Positions 1 through 8,910 of a stretch of DNA of 64,000 nucleotides are shown one piece after another (within the stretch, counting starts at the first letter, position 1; each line of letters begins with the position of its first letter). Made by a program: the position numbers and the translations under genes. This DNA is from Philodulcilactobacillus myokonensis (GTDB lineage Bacteria; Bacillota; Bacilli; Lactobacillales; Lactobacillaceae). The notes beneath the pieces were generated by a model that searched no databases, had not been told where the DNA came from, and saw only the letters and a list, made by a program, of their open reading frames with translations. Location: NCBI RefSeq assembly GCF_027923585.1, contig NZ_BRPL01000002.1:1054001-1118000 (forward strand), given 5' to 3'.

Positions 1-115
1 TAGTAAACTTAGGTGTGTCCGCAATCACTTCTGGATCACTAATTAATTCGTTTAATTCGTTATAACGATCCACAACTGAATCTAATTTATCAAATATTTT
101 ATCTAATTTACTCAC
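1..115 (-). CDS. prfA: Peptide chain release factor 1, N-terminal part
   Basis: Only the first 38 codons lie in the window. They begin with a GTG start at 115 and read as a class I release factor N-terminus (KLDKIFDKLDSVVDRYNEL...), the coiled domain 1 of RF1. RF1 recognises UAA and UAG and releases the finished peptide from the ribosome. The gene runs off the left edge. It follows tdk by 9 bases on the same strand, and tdk-prfA is a common Firmicutes operon. The GGQ and PxT motifs lie outside the window, so RF1 rather than RF2 is inferred from the N-terminus and from the separate prfB at 60572-61688. Confidence 0.88.
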   Translation of the reverse strand, partial: MSKLDKIFDKLDSVVDRYNELNELISDPEVIADTPKFT

Positions 116-124
116 GTTTACATC

Positions 125-709
125 TCACTTTCCGATTAAATCATGTGGTGGATTAAAATAGTGCCTTCTACAAACTGGATAATAGGATTCATTACCACCA
201 ACTTGAATCTGTTCACCTTCATATACCGGTTTATGATCATGAAATCGTAAATTCATGATGGCCTTTCGATCACAGAACCAGCAAATGGTTTTCATTTCTT
301 CAATTTTATCAGCATATAAAAGCAAATACTTAGAGCCCTCAAATAAATTATTTTGAAAGTCATTCTTTAAACCAAAAGTCATGACAGGAATATTCAACCC
401 ATCAACCACCTTGGCAAATTCTATGATTTGCTTTTTATTTAAAAATTGAGCTTCATCCACTAAAATACAATGAGCATTTGGATTGACCTTTTTAACTACC
501 TTTAATACATCCGTCTGATCGTAAATTGGGTAAGCAGAACGGCTTAAACCAATCCTTGATGTAATTGTACCAGGTTTTTCTCTAGTGTCCTTAGCGCTTG
601 TCATAATAATAACTGGTTTGCCTTGTTCTTCATAATTATGTGCTACCTTAATAATATCAATTGTTTTACCACTATTCATTGCTCCATAGCGAAAAAATAA
701 TTGAGCCAT
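125..709 (-). CDS. tdk: Thymidine kinase
   Basis: Type II thymidine kinase, which phosphorylates thymidine to dTMP in the salvage pathway. The P-loop GAMNSGKT is at residues 9-16, the Walker B/catalytic stretch ILVDEAQF has the acidic pair near residues 85-86, and a structural zinc site is formed by CWFC (143-146) and CRRH (180-183). The frame is open for 22 more codons upstream, but I chose ATG 709 because AGGAGGG sits about 11 bases before it and because the family starts just before the P-loop; this gives 194 residues, the usual size. It is followed closely by prfA. A TATAAT-like -10 lies near 745 on this strand. Confidence 0.95.
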   Translation of the reverse strand: MAQLFFRYGAMNSGKTIDIIKVAHNYEEQGKPVIIMTSAKDTREKPGTITSRIGLSRSAYPIYDQTDVLKVVKKVNPNAHCILVDEAQFLNKKQIIEFAKVVDGLNIPVMTFGLKNDFQNNLFEGSKYLLLYADKIEEMKTICWFCDRKAIMNLRFHDHKPVYEGEQIQVGGNESYYPVCRRHYFNPPHDLIGK

Positions 710-750
710 ATTCAAATCATCCCTCCTGGAAACTCTATTTCTAATTATAG

Positions 751-765
751 TCGATTTAAAATCGA
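751..765. promoter_or_regulatory. Inverted repeat in the tdk promoter region
   Basis: TCGATTTAAAATCGA is an inverted repeat with 7-base arms around a single base. It lies directly upstream of the leftward TATAAT of tdk, where the -35/-10 spacer would be, so it could be an operator. No regulator is identified. Confidence 0.3.
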
Positions 766-865
766 ATTTCGACATGTAAAGGAATGGTTTTAATAATATC
801 TAAATGGAAACAAGCATGATTAGAACTATTCAGCTTAAATTATGGTAAAATTTTTTTGTTATCTT

Positions 866-874
866 TGATATAAT
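866..874 (+). promoter_or_regulatory. Extended -10 promoter of murT-gatD
   Basis: TGATATAAT matches an extended -10 element (TGnTATAAT). A good -35 is not visible, which is normal for extended -10 promoters. The murT start codon is 47 bases downstream. Confidence 0.5.
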
Positions 875-920
875 GTTCATTTAATGTAATGTTATTCTAA
901 CGGATGAAGGAGGAAATAGG

Positions 921-2267
921 ATGTCATTTAGAAGTTCACTTGCAGAAGTTGCGGGTAAATCTTCATATTGGATTTTACACAATTTTTTTCATGGTGGTAG
1001 CTCCTTTCCAGGAAAAATCACCACTCAAATTGACCCAAAGGTATTAAAGCATTTAGGCGCTAATTACAGGGTTATCATCGTCACAGGAACCAATGGCAAA
1101 ACATTAACAACAGCCATTACAACCCAGGTGTTAAAAAAGAAATTTAATCAAATCTTAACTAATCCGTCAGGCTCCAATATGGAACAGGGAATTGTAACCA
1201 CCTTTTTAGAGGCTAAGAAGCCTAAGACTCAAAAACCAGTGGCAGTACTTGAAGTCGATGAAGCTAACGTTGTTAAGGTCACCAAATATATTAAACCCAT
1301 TGCATTCGTTTTAACCAATATTTTTAGGGATCAAATGGATCGTTATGGTGAAATTTATACCACCTATAAAAAAATCATCAACGGAATTAAATTAGCACCG
1401 AAAGCAACCATTATTGCTAATGGCGATGCATCAATCTTTAATTCAGTTAAGCTTCCTAATCCTAAAATTTACTATGGATTTAAGAACCACGATGAATCAC
1501 AAGATATGAAGGCAAAGCCAAATACTGACGGTGTCATTTGTCCAAACTGTCATAATATTTTGCATTATCATTATATTTCGTACAGTAATCTTGGTGATTA
1601 TTTCTGCCCTCATTGTGGATATCATCGTCCCGAATTAAATTACCACCTAGATCAAATTGATCATTTAACCCCGACTTCATCCACGTTTGAAATTGACGGT
1701 CATCAATTAACAATCGATATTGGCGGAGTTTACAATATCTATAATGCGTTAGCTGCATATACAGTTGGTCGTTTTATGGGGGTTGAACCGGAAGCAATTC
1801 AACAAGCATTTCAAAGTAATGAACATGTCTTCGGTCGTCAGGAAGAGATTAATGTTAATGGTAAAAAAGTTACTATTATTTTAGTTAAAAATCCCGTTGG
1901 CCTAAATCAAGTCATTGATATGATATCAACTGATAAGGAACCATTTTCATTCATTGGATTATTAAATGCTAACTATGCTGATGGAATTGACACCAGCTGG
2001 ATTTGGGATGGTGATTTTGAACGATTGCCACATATGAATATTAAGAAATACATTACTGGTGGTGAACGATACCGAGACATTACTTTCAGGTTGAAAGTTG
2101 CTGGGGTTAATGAAAATATCCATACGGTGCAACCAGATCTAGAAAAAGTCGTTGATGGTATTCCTAGTTTACCAACAAAACGTGTATACATCCTTGCCAC
2201 TTACACTGCAATGTTACAAGTTAGAAAGCATCTTGCTGAAAAGGGATATATCAAAGGAGGCTTTTAA
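921..2267 (+). CDS. murT: Lipid II isoglutaminyl synthase, MurT subunit
   Basis: MurT works with GatD to amidate the D-glutamate of lipid II to D-isoglutamine, which is needed for efficient peptidoglycan cross-linking. It is a Mur-ligase-like protein of 448 residues: ATP-binding GTNGKT at 56-61, a central ligase region with TNIFRDQMDRYGE (132-144), two CxxC pairs (C207/C210 and C229/C232) of the MurT zinc ribbon inserted in the central domain, and the C-terminal DUF1727 domain. The ATG at 921 follows AAGGAGG. gatD begins 1 base after the stop, the conserved two-gene operon, and the pair ends at a clear terminator at 3006-3039. Confidence 0.96.
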   Translation: MSFRSSLAEVAGKSSYWILHNFFHGGSSFPGKITTQIDPKVLKHLGANYRVIIVTGTNGKTLTTAITTQVLKKKFNQILTNPSGSNMEQGIVTTFLEAKKPKTQKPVAVLEVDEANVVKVTKYIKPIAFVLTNIFRDQMDRYGEIYTTYKKIINGIKLAPKATIIANGDASIFNSVKLPNPKIYYGFKNHDESQDMKAKPNTDGVICPNCHNILHYHYISYSNLGDYFCPHCGYHRPELNYHLDQIDHLTPTSSTFEIDGHQLTIDIGGVYNIYNALAAYTVGRFMGVEPEAIQQAFQSNEHVFGRQEEINVNGKKVTIILVKNPVGLNQVIDMISTDKEPFSFIGLLNANYADGIDTSWIWDGDFERLPHMNIKKYITGGERYRDITFRLKVAGVNENIHTVQPDLEKVVDGIPSLPTKRVYILATYTAMLQVRKHLAEKGYIKGGF

Positions 2268-2268
2268 A

Positions 2269-2979
2269 ATGAGTGCTAAATATTCACTTAGAATTGCCCA
2301 TTTATATGGTGATTTAATGAACACATATGGTGATTTAGGTAACGTTTTAGTTTTAAAATATTATGGCAAACAAATGGGAGTTGACGTTTCGTCTAACGTC
2401 GTCAGTTTAGATAATGATTTTAAAGCATCCGATTATGATATGGCCGTCTTTGGTGGTGGTCAGGATTTTGAACAAACCATTGTCTCTAAAGATATTCAAA
2501 CCAAAAAAGAAGAAATAAATAAGTTTATTCATGAAGGTAAACCAATGGTTGCTATATGTGGTGGATACCAATTAATTGGCAAATATTATATTGGTGCTAA
2601 AGGTGAAAAGATTCAAGGCACTGGTGCGTTAGATCACTATACTGGCCAACAAGAAAACCATCGATTTATTGGTAATATTGAAATTAAAAATAGTGAAAAT
2701 GGTGAAGTTTACCATGGCTTTGAAAATCATCAGGGAATTACATTTTTGTCTAAAAATGAAAAACCACTTGGTGAAGTTATTAAAGGCCATGGTAACAACG
2801 GTGAAGATGGAACTGAAGGTGCCATTTATAAAAACACCTATTGCACGTACTTTCATGGACCAATTTTAGCCCGCAACGGACAAATTGCTAAGCACATGTT
2901 AATCAGTGCGCTCAAGCAAAAATATCCTGGCCAAGATTTTAGTCAACAAGCAAGTCTTAAAATTCCTGCAACGTTTTAA
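2269..2979 (+). CDS. gatD: Lipid II isoglutaminyl synthase, glutamine amidotransferase subunit GatD
   Basis: Class I glutamine amidotransferase-like subunit that makes ammonia from glutamine for MurT. The nucleophile is C97 in AICGGYQLIG, and the conserved YFHGP segment near residue 200 carries the catalytic His. Length is 236 residues, as in the family. The reading frame extends 39 codons further upstream inside murT, but ATG 2269 is the start: it has AAAGGAGG 8 bases upstream, and the typical N-terminus (LRIAHLYGDLMNTYGD) follows. It is translationally coupled to murT. Confidence 0.96.
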   Translation: MSAKYSLRIAHLYGDLMNTYGDLGNVLVLKYYGKQMGVDVSSNVVSLDNDFKASDYDMAVFGGGQDFEQTIVSKDIQTKKEEINKFIHEGKPMVAICGGYQLIGKYYIGAKGEKIQGTGALDHYTGQQENHRFIGNIEIKNSENGEVYHGFENHQGITFLSKNEKPLGEVIKGHGNNGEDGTEGAIYKNTYCTYFHGPILARNGQIAKHMLISALKQKYPGQDFSQQASLKIPATF

Positions 2980-3005
2980 ATTTAAAATATCAAAAGTTAA
3001 AAAGA

Positions 3006-3039
3006 GCATCCAGTTATGAATTTAACTGGATGCTTTTTT
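3006..3039 (+). terminator. Rho-independent terminator of murT-gatD
   Basis: An 11-base stem (GCATCCAGTTA with TAACTGGATGC) is followed by six T. Confidence 0.9.
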
Positions 3040-3050
3040 GCTGACTATTT

Positions 3051-4055
3051 TTATTTTTCATTTGCAAAAATTCTAACAATTTGATCCCGCAAAGGAATAT
3101 ACTTTTCATTCGGTGCCTTCGGATGAATTCGATTAGATAGGAAAATCATCGAACGATCATGTTGCCGATCAATAATAATGAATGTGCCAGTATAGCCACC
3201 CTGCCAGATATAATTTTCATTCTGATTCTTAATGACTCGCCAGCCCCATGAGCGGCCTAAATTGCCAGTGCTAGTATGGTCAATAAACAATTCATCAATC
3301 GTTTTTTTAGTCAAAATTGGATTTGCATTTGGATGGGCAATACTATGAACAAATTTTGCTAAATCATGAAGGGTACTAAACATCCCCGCCGAACCACAAT
3401 CCGCTCCTAAGATTTGTGCTTTCGGATCATCAACGGTTCCTTGAACTAAACCATGGGACGTATATTGAGTCGGAACGCAACGTTTTTTATCGGTCGGGTT
3501 AAAAGAACTATCATTCATTTTCAACGGTTCAAAAACCATTTCTTTAATTAATTGTTGAATTGGTTTTTTCATAATTCGTTTAGCAATCAATCCCAAAAGA
3601 ATAAAATTATAATCAGAATAGATGACCTTCCGATCAAAATAAGGTCCAACATGCAGGCCCAAAATTGCTTTTAACAGTTTTTTTGCAGGCAACTGATTAC
3701 GATTAGGGATATAACCTTCGATATCAGAAGTATGGGTTAATAAATGTCTGACTAACACCTTCGGATATTTCCATTCTGGTAAATACTTACTAATTGAATC
3801 ACCAGTTTTTAATTTTTGCTGTTGAATTAACTGAAGGATAACATTCGTGGTTCCTACCACCTTTGTTAATGACGCTAAATCATAAATTTGATTTGAATGT
3901 AATTTAATTTTCCTTGGGACTAATTCCTTATTACCAATTACTTCGGAATGAACCTGATCATGATCAATAATTGCATAAGTCGCCCCTGGAATAATGTGAT
4001 TATCAACTAAACTATGCACTGCATTAATTGTTTTCTTAAATTTCAAAATTATCAC
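3051..4055 (-). CDS. Serine hydrolase of the beta-lactamase / class C PBP-like family
   Basis: A 334-residue penicillin-binding-protein-like hydrolase. The SxxK motif is S62-L-T-K65, the second motif is YSD at 146-148 (class C usually has YSN), and the region YIWQGGYTGTF near residue 290 takes the place of the usual H/K-T-G box, with Gln in place of His. There is no signal peptide, so a cytoplasmic esterase or DD-peptidase-like enzyme is as likely as an envelope enzyme; the substrate is unknown. The GTG start at 4055 lies 4 bases after the stop of the VOC gene; TTG 4046, preceded by GGTGAT, is an alternative start. Confidence 0.85.
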   Translation of the reverse strand: MIILKFKKTINAVHSLVDNHIIPGATYAIIDHDQVHSEVIGNKELVPRKIKLHSNQIYDLASLTKVVGTTNVILQLIQQQKLKTGDSISKYLPEWKYPKVLVRHLLTHTSDIEGYIPNRNQLPAKKLLKAILGLHVGPYFDRKVIYSDYNFILLGLIAKRIMKKPIQQLIKEMVFEPLKMNDSSFNPTDKKRCVPTQYTSHGLVQGTVDDPKAQILGADCGSAGMFSTLHDLAKFVHSIAHPNANPILTKKTIDELFIDHTSTGNLGRSWGWRVIKNQNENYIWQGGYTGTFIIIDRQHDRSMIFLSNRIHPKAPNEKYIPLRDQIVRIFANEK

Positions 4056-4059
4056 CAGA

Positions 4060-4914
4060 TTAAATTATTGAAAAACTAACGTTCATATCATCGGGATCTA
4101 TGACAAATAGGAAGCCGTCTTCTTTAATATATTTATACTCATTATTTCCGTTTTCCAAATGGTTAGCAAGCTGAGTTAATTCTAGCGCCGTATTAAATTT
4201 AAAATTAATATAATCTAAGCCTAATACTTCCGTTTTTCTAGGACTCAGGTCATTCTTTTCAGTTAAAACAATTTGGCGGCGTTCATTTTCGGTTGTCAGA
4301 ATAGCTGCTGTCTTATCATGATTAAAACATACTTTTAACCCTAATTGATCATGATAAAATTTAATTGATTTAGAAAGATTGGATACAAAAATATTAATCC
4401 AACCCAGGAACGCAGAACTTGGTAGTAATTTGCTCTTGGCATTAAAATCTTCTAAATAATCATTCAATTTGATTTTCTTAGCATTAATATCAAAAAGATT
4501 AATGTCCTTGACGTCTAAATCTGAATGAAATTTTTTAAATTCTAAAACAATGTGATTCCCTTCAGGGTCAATTAATTTCACAATATCATAATAACCATTC
4601 TGATAAATATCAGAAAGTTTAATTCCTAAATTATTAATATGAACTAAACATTTTTTAAAATCATCATTATCGGGTAAAACAATTGAAAATGATGCCATAC
4701 CAGTCTCATTTTTAACTATTTCTGGATGCTGAACTCGACGCAAGCTAATCAATACTTTATTTGAAGAATCAATTCCTAAGTATGCCTCTCGTTCGGTCCT
4801 CTTTAACAAGGATAATCCAATTACTTTAGTATAAAAATCAATCATTTGGTTCAAATTGTCAATTCTTAAGGCAACCAATCCTACACTAGCATTTACTGGT
4901 ATTTTATATTCCAT
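4060..4914 (-). CDS. Two-domain VOC (glyoxalase/dioxygenase) family protein
   Basis: A 284-residue protein made of two vicinal-oxygen-chelate halves. Each half starts with a pattern of the family (LRIDNLNQMIDFYTKVIGL near residue 18; FVSNLSKSIKFYHDQLGL near residue 178). The layout is that of CatE / catechol 2,3-dioxygenase-like proteins of Bacillus, but I cannot assign a substrate and the metal ligands are not all obvious, so enzymatic activity is unproven. It is followed directly by the serine hydrolase gene and probably co-transcribed with it. The ATG follows an AGGGAGAC ribosome binding site. Confidence 0.85.
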   Translation of the reverse strand: MEYKIPVNASVGLVALRIDNLNQMIDFYTKVIGLSLLKRTEREAYLGIDSSNKVLISLRRVQHPEIVKNETGMASFSIVLPDNDDFKKCLVHINNLGIKLSDIYQNGYYDIVKLIDPEGNHIVLEFKKFHSDLDVKDINLFDINAKKIKLNDYLEDFNAKSKLLPSSAFLGWINIFVSNLSKSIKFYHDQLGLKVCFNHDKTAAILTTENERRQIVLTEKNDLSPRKTEVLGLDYINFKFNTALELTQLANHLENGNNEYKYIKEDGFLFVIDPDDMNVSFSII

Positions 4915-4976
4915 GCATAGTCTCCCTTTAAAAATTTACTTATATTCTTATTTTATCATCTTAACGTCATTTATGT

Positions 4977-5009
4977 ATAAAAAAAGAATAGTTAACCGCT
5001 AACTATCCC
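4977..5009 (-). terminator. Terminator of the ABC exporter operon
   Basis: On the minus strand ATAGTTA and TAACTAT form the stem, followed by TTC and seven T. It lies just after the stop of the second ABC gene. Confidence 0.8.
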
Positions 5010-5017
5010 TTTATTTA

Positions 5018-6823
5018 TTATGCATGACTGAATTGTGAATTATACATGTCAGCATAGAATCCATTCTTCTTCATTAATGATTTATGGGTTCCAGTTTCAA
5101 TAATTGATCCATGATTCATCACAATAATCTTATCAGCATTTTGAATGGTCGATAATCGATGGGCAACAACAAAACTCGTTCGTCCCTGAATTAAACGATC
5201 CATTGCATTTTGAATCAACGTTTCTGTCTTAGTGTCAACGGAACTAGTTGCTTCATCTAAAATCAAAATTTCAGGATTAGAAATAAATGCACGGGCAATT
5301 GTAATTAATTGGCGTTGTCCTTGTGAAACGTTAGAAGCCTCTTCATTCAAAATTGTATGATACCCATCCGGTAGTTGTTTAATAAATTCATCGGCTTGAG
5401 CTTCTTTAGCAGCTTGATAAACATCATCAGGTGTCGCATTTAAATTTCCATATTTAATATTATCATAAATGCTTCCCGTAAATAACCAGCTGTCCTGTAG
5501 AACAATCGAAATATGACTTCTTAATTCTTTCATCGACATATTTCTAATATCCTTACCATCTAATTTAATCGAACCAGATTGAATATTATAAAAACGTTCC
5601 AATAAATTAATAATCGTACTTTTACCAGCACCGGTTGGACCAACAATGGCAACCGTTGAATGTGGTTTAACCTTTAAATTAAAATCTTTAATCAATGGGC
5701 GATCTGGTAGATATTTAAAGTCAACGTGTTGAAAATCAATCTTGCTATCATCCTTAATTGTCGGAATATTAGGATGAATGGGTTGCATTTCCGGTTCATC
5801 TAAAATATTAAAAATTCTTTCAGCAGATGCAATGGTTGATTGAATTGTACTGGTTAAGTTAGCCAATTGTGAAATTGGTTGGTTAAACATATTCGTATAT
5901 TGCAAAAATGCTTGAACATTACCTAATGTAATTGTTCCGTTAATAACTTTAATTCCACCAATAATAGCTACGAAAACATAATCTAAGTTTTTAATAAAAT
6001 TCATTAATGGAAACATGAAACTAGAAATAAATTCAGCCCGCCACGACATGTCATAATATTTTTGATTTTGTTTTTCGAAATCATCAATTTTATCCTGTTC
6101 ACGATTAAACGTTTTAATGATGTTATGACCAGCAAAATCCTCTTCAACCTTACCATTAACAACCCCTAAATAGCGCTGACGTTTACTAAAGTATCGCTGT
6201 GAACGGGGTGCTAAAATGGCAACGACTAAAAGGATTAGTGGAATTGTTGATAAAGCAACCAATGTTAATTGCCAACTAACCGTTAACATCATGTACAAGA
6301 CACCAATAAATGTAAAAACACTATTTATAAATTGATTTAAATTATTTTGCAACATTGTCGAAACGTTATCAATATCATTAATCGCACGTGACATAATATC
6401 ACCATTAGAGTGATTATCATAATAAGCCATTGGTAATTTCTGCATCTTATCTTTTAAATCGCGTCGCAATTTATAGACTACATTTTGTGAAATGTTCGTC
6501 ATAATAAGTTGTTGGGCAATTCCTGATAAAGCAGATAGTAAATAAATAACTGCCACTGTAATTAAGATATGAGAAATCATTGTAAAATCAATTGGAATTG
6601 ACCCAAAATGAATTCCAGATTTTCTTTCAATAATGCCCTTTTTAATGCCATTATAAATTACGGTAGTAGCTTCCCCCAAAATTTTAGGAGCAACGGTTTG
6701 AAAAATAACTGACAATAAAGCAAATAGAACCACAAAAAGCATTCCAATTTTCCAAGGCTTTAAATAGCTTAATAATCGCCACGTTGAATGCCAAAAATTA
6801 TTTGGTTTATTCTTTCTCTTCAT
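5018..6823 (-). CDS. ABC exporter half-transporter, subunit with catalytic Walker B
   Basis: A 601-residue type IV ABC exporter: an N-terminal six-helix membrane domain (about 25-335) and an ATPase domain with Walker A GPTGAGKST at 395-403, Walker B ILILDEATSSVD with the catalytic Glu present, and H-loop VAHRLSTI. The signature is NVSQGQ rather than LSGGQ. This matches the LmrD/BmrD side of heterodimeric multidrug exporters, in which one of the two ATP sites is degenerate. The gene starts 1 base after the stop of its partner, with AAAGGAGGG upstream. Substrates cannot be read from sequence. Confidence 0.93.
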   Translation of the reverse strand: MKRKNKPNNFWHSTWRLLSYLKPWKIGMLFVVLFALLSVIFQTVAPKILGEATTVIYNGIKKGIIERKSGIHFGSIPIDFTMISHILITVAVIYLLSALSGIAQQLIMTNISQNVVYKLRRDLKDKMQKLPMAYYDNHSNGDIMSRAINDIDNVSTMLQNNLNQFINSVFTFIGVLYMMLTVSWQLTLVALSTIPLILLVVAILAPRSQRYFSKRQRYLGVVNGKVEEDFAGHNIIKTFNREQDKIDDFEKQNQKYYDMSWRAEFISSFMFPLMNFIKNLDYVFVAIIGGIKVINGTITLGNVQAFLQYTNMFNQPISQLANLTSTIQSTIASAERIFNILDEPEMQPIHPNIPTIKDDSKIDFQHVDFKYLPDRPLIKDFNLKVKPHSTVAIVGPTGAGKSTIINLLERFYNIQSGSIKLDGKDIRNMSMKELRSHISIVLQDSWLFTGSIYDNIKYGNLNATPDDVYQAAKEAQADEFIKQLPDGYHTILNEEASNVSQGQRQLITIARAFISNPEILILDEATSSVDTKTETLIQNAMDRLIQGRTSFVVAHRLSTIQNADKIIVMNHGSIIETGTHKSLMKKNGFYADMYNSQFSHA

Positions 6824-6824
6824 C

Positions 6825-8549
6825 CTATTTTCCCTCCTTTTTCAATTGAGAGTTCAAAATAGATTGATAATAAGGATTATGATCCTTCAATTCTTGATTA
6901 GTTCCACGACCAACAATTTTACCATGGTCTAAAATGATAATCATATCAGCGTTAGCAATGGTTGAAACTCTTTGGGCAACAATTACTAAAACTGCTTTTT
7001 GAATTAATGAATCATGCCTTAACTTATCCCTTAATTTTGCATCGGTTTTAAAATCTAAGGCTGAGAACGAATCATCAAAAATGTAAATTGATGCTTTTTT
7101 AATAATGGTTCTAGCAATTGCTAACCGTTGCTTTTGTCCACCTGAGAAATTATCACCATTTTGATCAACTTTAGCACCTAGCCCACCGGCTTCTTTAACA
7201 AATTCACTAGCTTCAGCAAGATCTAAAGCATGCCAAATATCATCATCAGATGCATTTTCATTTCCCATTTTCATATTACTTCTTACCGTTCCAGTAAATA
7301 GAACTGCTTTTTGCTGGGTAATTGAAATATGTTGATGTAATTCAGACTGTGTCATTTTTTTGATGGGGGTACCATCAACATCGATTTCACCACTTGTAAC
7401 ATCATATAGCCGTGGAATTAAGTTAATTAAACTAGATTTTCCTGATCCAGTGCTACCAATAATAGCAACCGTTTGACCAGCTTTAGCATGAAAATTAATA
7501 TTTTGCAGAGCCATCGGTTCATCATTTGAATACCTAAAATTAACATCCTTAAATTGTAATTCAGCATTGGAAAAATTTTGCTCTGCTGATTTCTGGGGAT
7601 CAAGAATCGAATTATCAACGTCTAGAACATCTTTAATTCTGGATGCAGATGCGGCAGCCCTCGGAATGAAGACAAAAATCATTGCAAGCATCATAAAACT
7701 CATTAAAATTTGAGTTGAATAAGTCATGAAAGCAACTAGATTTCCAACAACTAATGTTGAATGAGAAATCATTTTACCACCAAACCAAACAATTCCGATG
7801 TTAGTACCATCAAGGATAAACGTCATAATAGGAAATAGTAGTGACACTAACATGAAAACTTTAATTCCTAATGAACGATAGCCTAAATTATTTTGATTAA
7901 ACCTTTTTTGCTCATATGGATCACGATTAAAAGCTCTAATCACCCTTACACCGGTTAGCCCTTCTCTAAAAGTCAAATTAATCTTATCAGTTTGTTTTTG
8001 TAATTTTCTAAATAGCGGAACTGCATACCGCATGATTGCAACTACGATCACTGCTAAAATCAGCAATGCAACGAGAAAAACAATTGTTAACCGAGGACTC
8101 TTAGTATATGCAAGGAAGATTGCACCAATTAACATAATGGGCGCCATAAACATCATTCTTAATACACTGATCATTACGTATTGAATTTGAACAACATCAT
8201 TCGTTGATCTAGTTATTAATGATGCATCACCAAATTGATCCAAATCCTGGTCAGCAAAGTATAAAACTTTTCTATACATAGCAGAACGAATTTTTCGACC
8301 CATTTTTTGTGACTGGGTAGCAGCAAAGAAAATATTACCGCCGGCAGCAATAATACCGATAAATGAAACTCCAAGCATTTTAATCCCCTGAGTCCAAATA
8401 TAACTCAAGTTGCCCTTTGCAATTCCACTATCAATAATACTAGCTGTCATGGTTGGTAAATAAAGATCACAAGATACTTGAATAATTAAAAAAGCGACAG
8501 CTAAAACGACTGCCCACCAAACCAAATAACGTTTACAAAGACTTAGCAT
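6825..8549 (-). CDS. ABC exporter half-transporter, subunit with degenerate Walker B
   Basis: A 574-residue type IV ABC exporter and the partner of the adjacent downstream gene. After six membrane helices the ATPase domain has Walker A GSTGSGKSS, a canonical signature FSGGQKQR, but Walker B reads IFDDSFSALD (Asp in place of the catalytic Glu) and the H-loop reads VAQRVSTI (Gln for His). This is the LmrC/BmrC pattern. Together the two subunits would form one working ATP site and one degenerate site. The operon ends at the terminator at 4977-5009. Confidence 0.93.
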   Translation of the reverse strand: MLSLCKRYLVWWAVVLAVAFLIIQVSCDLYLPTMTASIIDSGIAKGNLSYIWTQGIKMLGVSFIGIIAAGGNIFFAATQSQKMGRKIRSAMYRKVLYFADQDLDQFGDASLITRSTNDVVQIQYVMISVLRMMFMAPIMLIGAIFLAYTKSPRLTIVFLVALLILAVIVVAIMRYAVPLFRKLQKQTDKINLTFREGLTGVRVIRAFNRDPYEQKRFNQNNLGYRSLGIKVFMLVSLLFPIMTFILDGTNIGIVWFGGKMISHSTLVVGNLVAFMTYSTQILMSFMMLAMIFVFIPRAAASASRIKDVLDVDNSILDPQKSAEQNFSNAELQFKDVNFRYSNDEPMALQNINFHAKAGQTVAIIGSTGSGKSSLINLIPRLYDVTSGEIDVDGTPIKKMTQSELHQHISITQQKAVLFTGTVRSNMKMGNENASDDDIWHALDLAEASEFVKEAGGLGAKVDQNGDNFSGGQKQRLAIARTIIKKASIYIFDDSFSALDFKTDAKLRDKLRHDSLIQKAVLVIVAQRVSTIANADMIIILDHGKIVGRGTNQELKDHNPYYQSILNSQLKKEGK

Positions 8550-8581
8550 GACCTCACTTCACTTCCTATTTAGTTTAATAT

Positions 8582-8612
8582 AAAAAAACGCCGTTGCTAA
8601 GATTAGCAACGA
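8582..8612 (-). terminator. Terminator of the tRNA-Gln transcript
   Basis: On the minus strand GTTGCTAA and TTAGCAAC pair around a 2-base loop, then GGCG and seven T follow. It sits 19 bases after the tRNA. Confidence 0.7.
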
Positions 8613-8629
8613 CTTTCAATTCTAATTGA

Positions 8630-8702
8630 TTGGGCATACTGGGTTCGAACCAGTACATTGCGGATCCAGGGTCCGCCGCCTTACCAATTTGGCGAATGCC
8701 CA
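8630..8702 (-). tRNA. tRNA-Gln (anticodon CTG), atypical anticodon loop
   Basis: A full cloverleaf can be drawn: acceptor TGGGCAT/ATGCCCA with the U1-A72 pair that is typical of bacterial tRNA-Gln, D stem GCC/GGC, anticodon stem GCGGA/TCCGC, and T arm ACTGG-TTCGAAC-CCAGT. The anticodon loop is CCCTGGA, so the anticodon is CTG, but position 33 is C instead of the near-invariant U and position 37 is G instead of A. The discriminator base is A rather than the usual G. CCA is not encoded. It could be a weakly working or decaying copy reading the rare codon CAG. Confidence 0.8.
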
Positions 8703-8721
8703 ATAACTAACGACAAATATT

Positions 8722-8750
8722 ATTTTAACTTTTATTAATTCAACTGTCAA
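8722..8750 (-). promoter_or_regulatory. Promoter of tRNA-Gln
   Basis: On the minus strand TTGACA and TAAAAT are separated by exactly 17 bases, ending 20 bases before the tRNA. Confidence 0.8.
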
Positions 8751-8775
8751 TAAAAATGATAAGAATCAAGCCAAG

Positions 8776-8804
8776 TTGACATTCAGATGCTAATTCCCTA
8801 TAAT
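8776..8804 (+). promoter_or_regulatory. Consensus promoter of tRNA-Glu
   Basis: TTGACA and TATAAT, both perfect, are separated by 17 bases; the tRNA begins 20 bases later. It is divergent from the tRNA-Gln promoter. Confidence 0.88.
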
Positions 8805-8823
8805 ATTAAGAGTTAGATATCAT

Positions 8824-8897
8824 TGTCCGTTGGTCAAACTGGTTTAAGACGTCGCCCTCTCAAGGCGGAGCTACGGGTTCGAGCCCCGTACGGACTA
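8824..8897 (+). tRNA. tRNA-Glu (anticodon CTC)
   Basis: Cloverleaf with D stem GTC/GAC, anticodon stem TCGCC/GGCGG, loop CTCTCAA (U33 and A37 present) and T arm ACGGG-TTCGAGC-CCCGT. The anticodon CTC reads GAG. The acceptor stem is TGTCCGT/ACGGACT, in which the first and last bases form a U-U mismatch instead of a G-U or G-C pair; this is odd for tRNA-Glu. CCA is not encoded. It has its own consensus promoter and terminator and is a single-gene unit. Confidence 0.85.
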
Positions 8898-8910
8898 TCA
8901 ACAAGAATCA

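Noticed and set aside
5018-8549. Degenerate Walker B and H-loop in the second ABC gene as a sign of decay
   Set aside because: Asp for Glu and Gln for His are normal in one subunit of heterodimeric exporters such as LmrCD and BmrCD.
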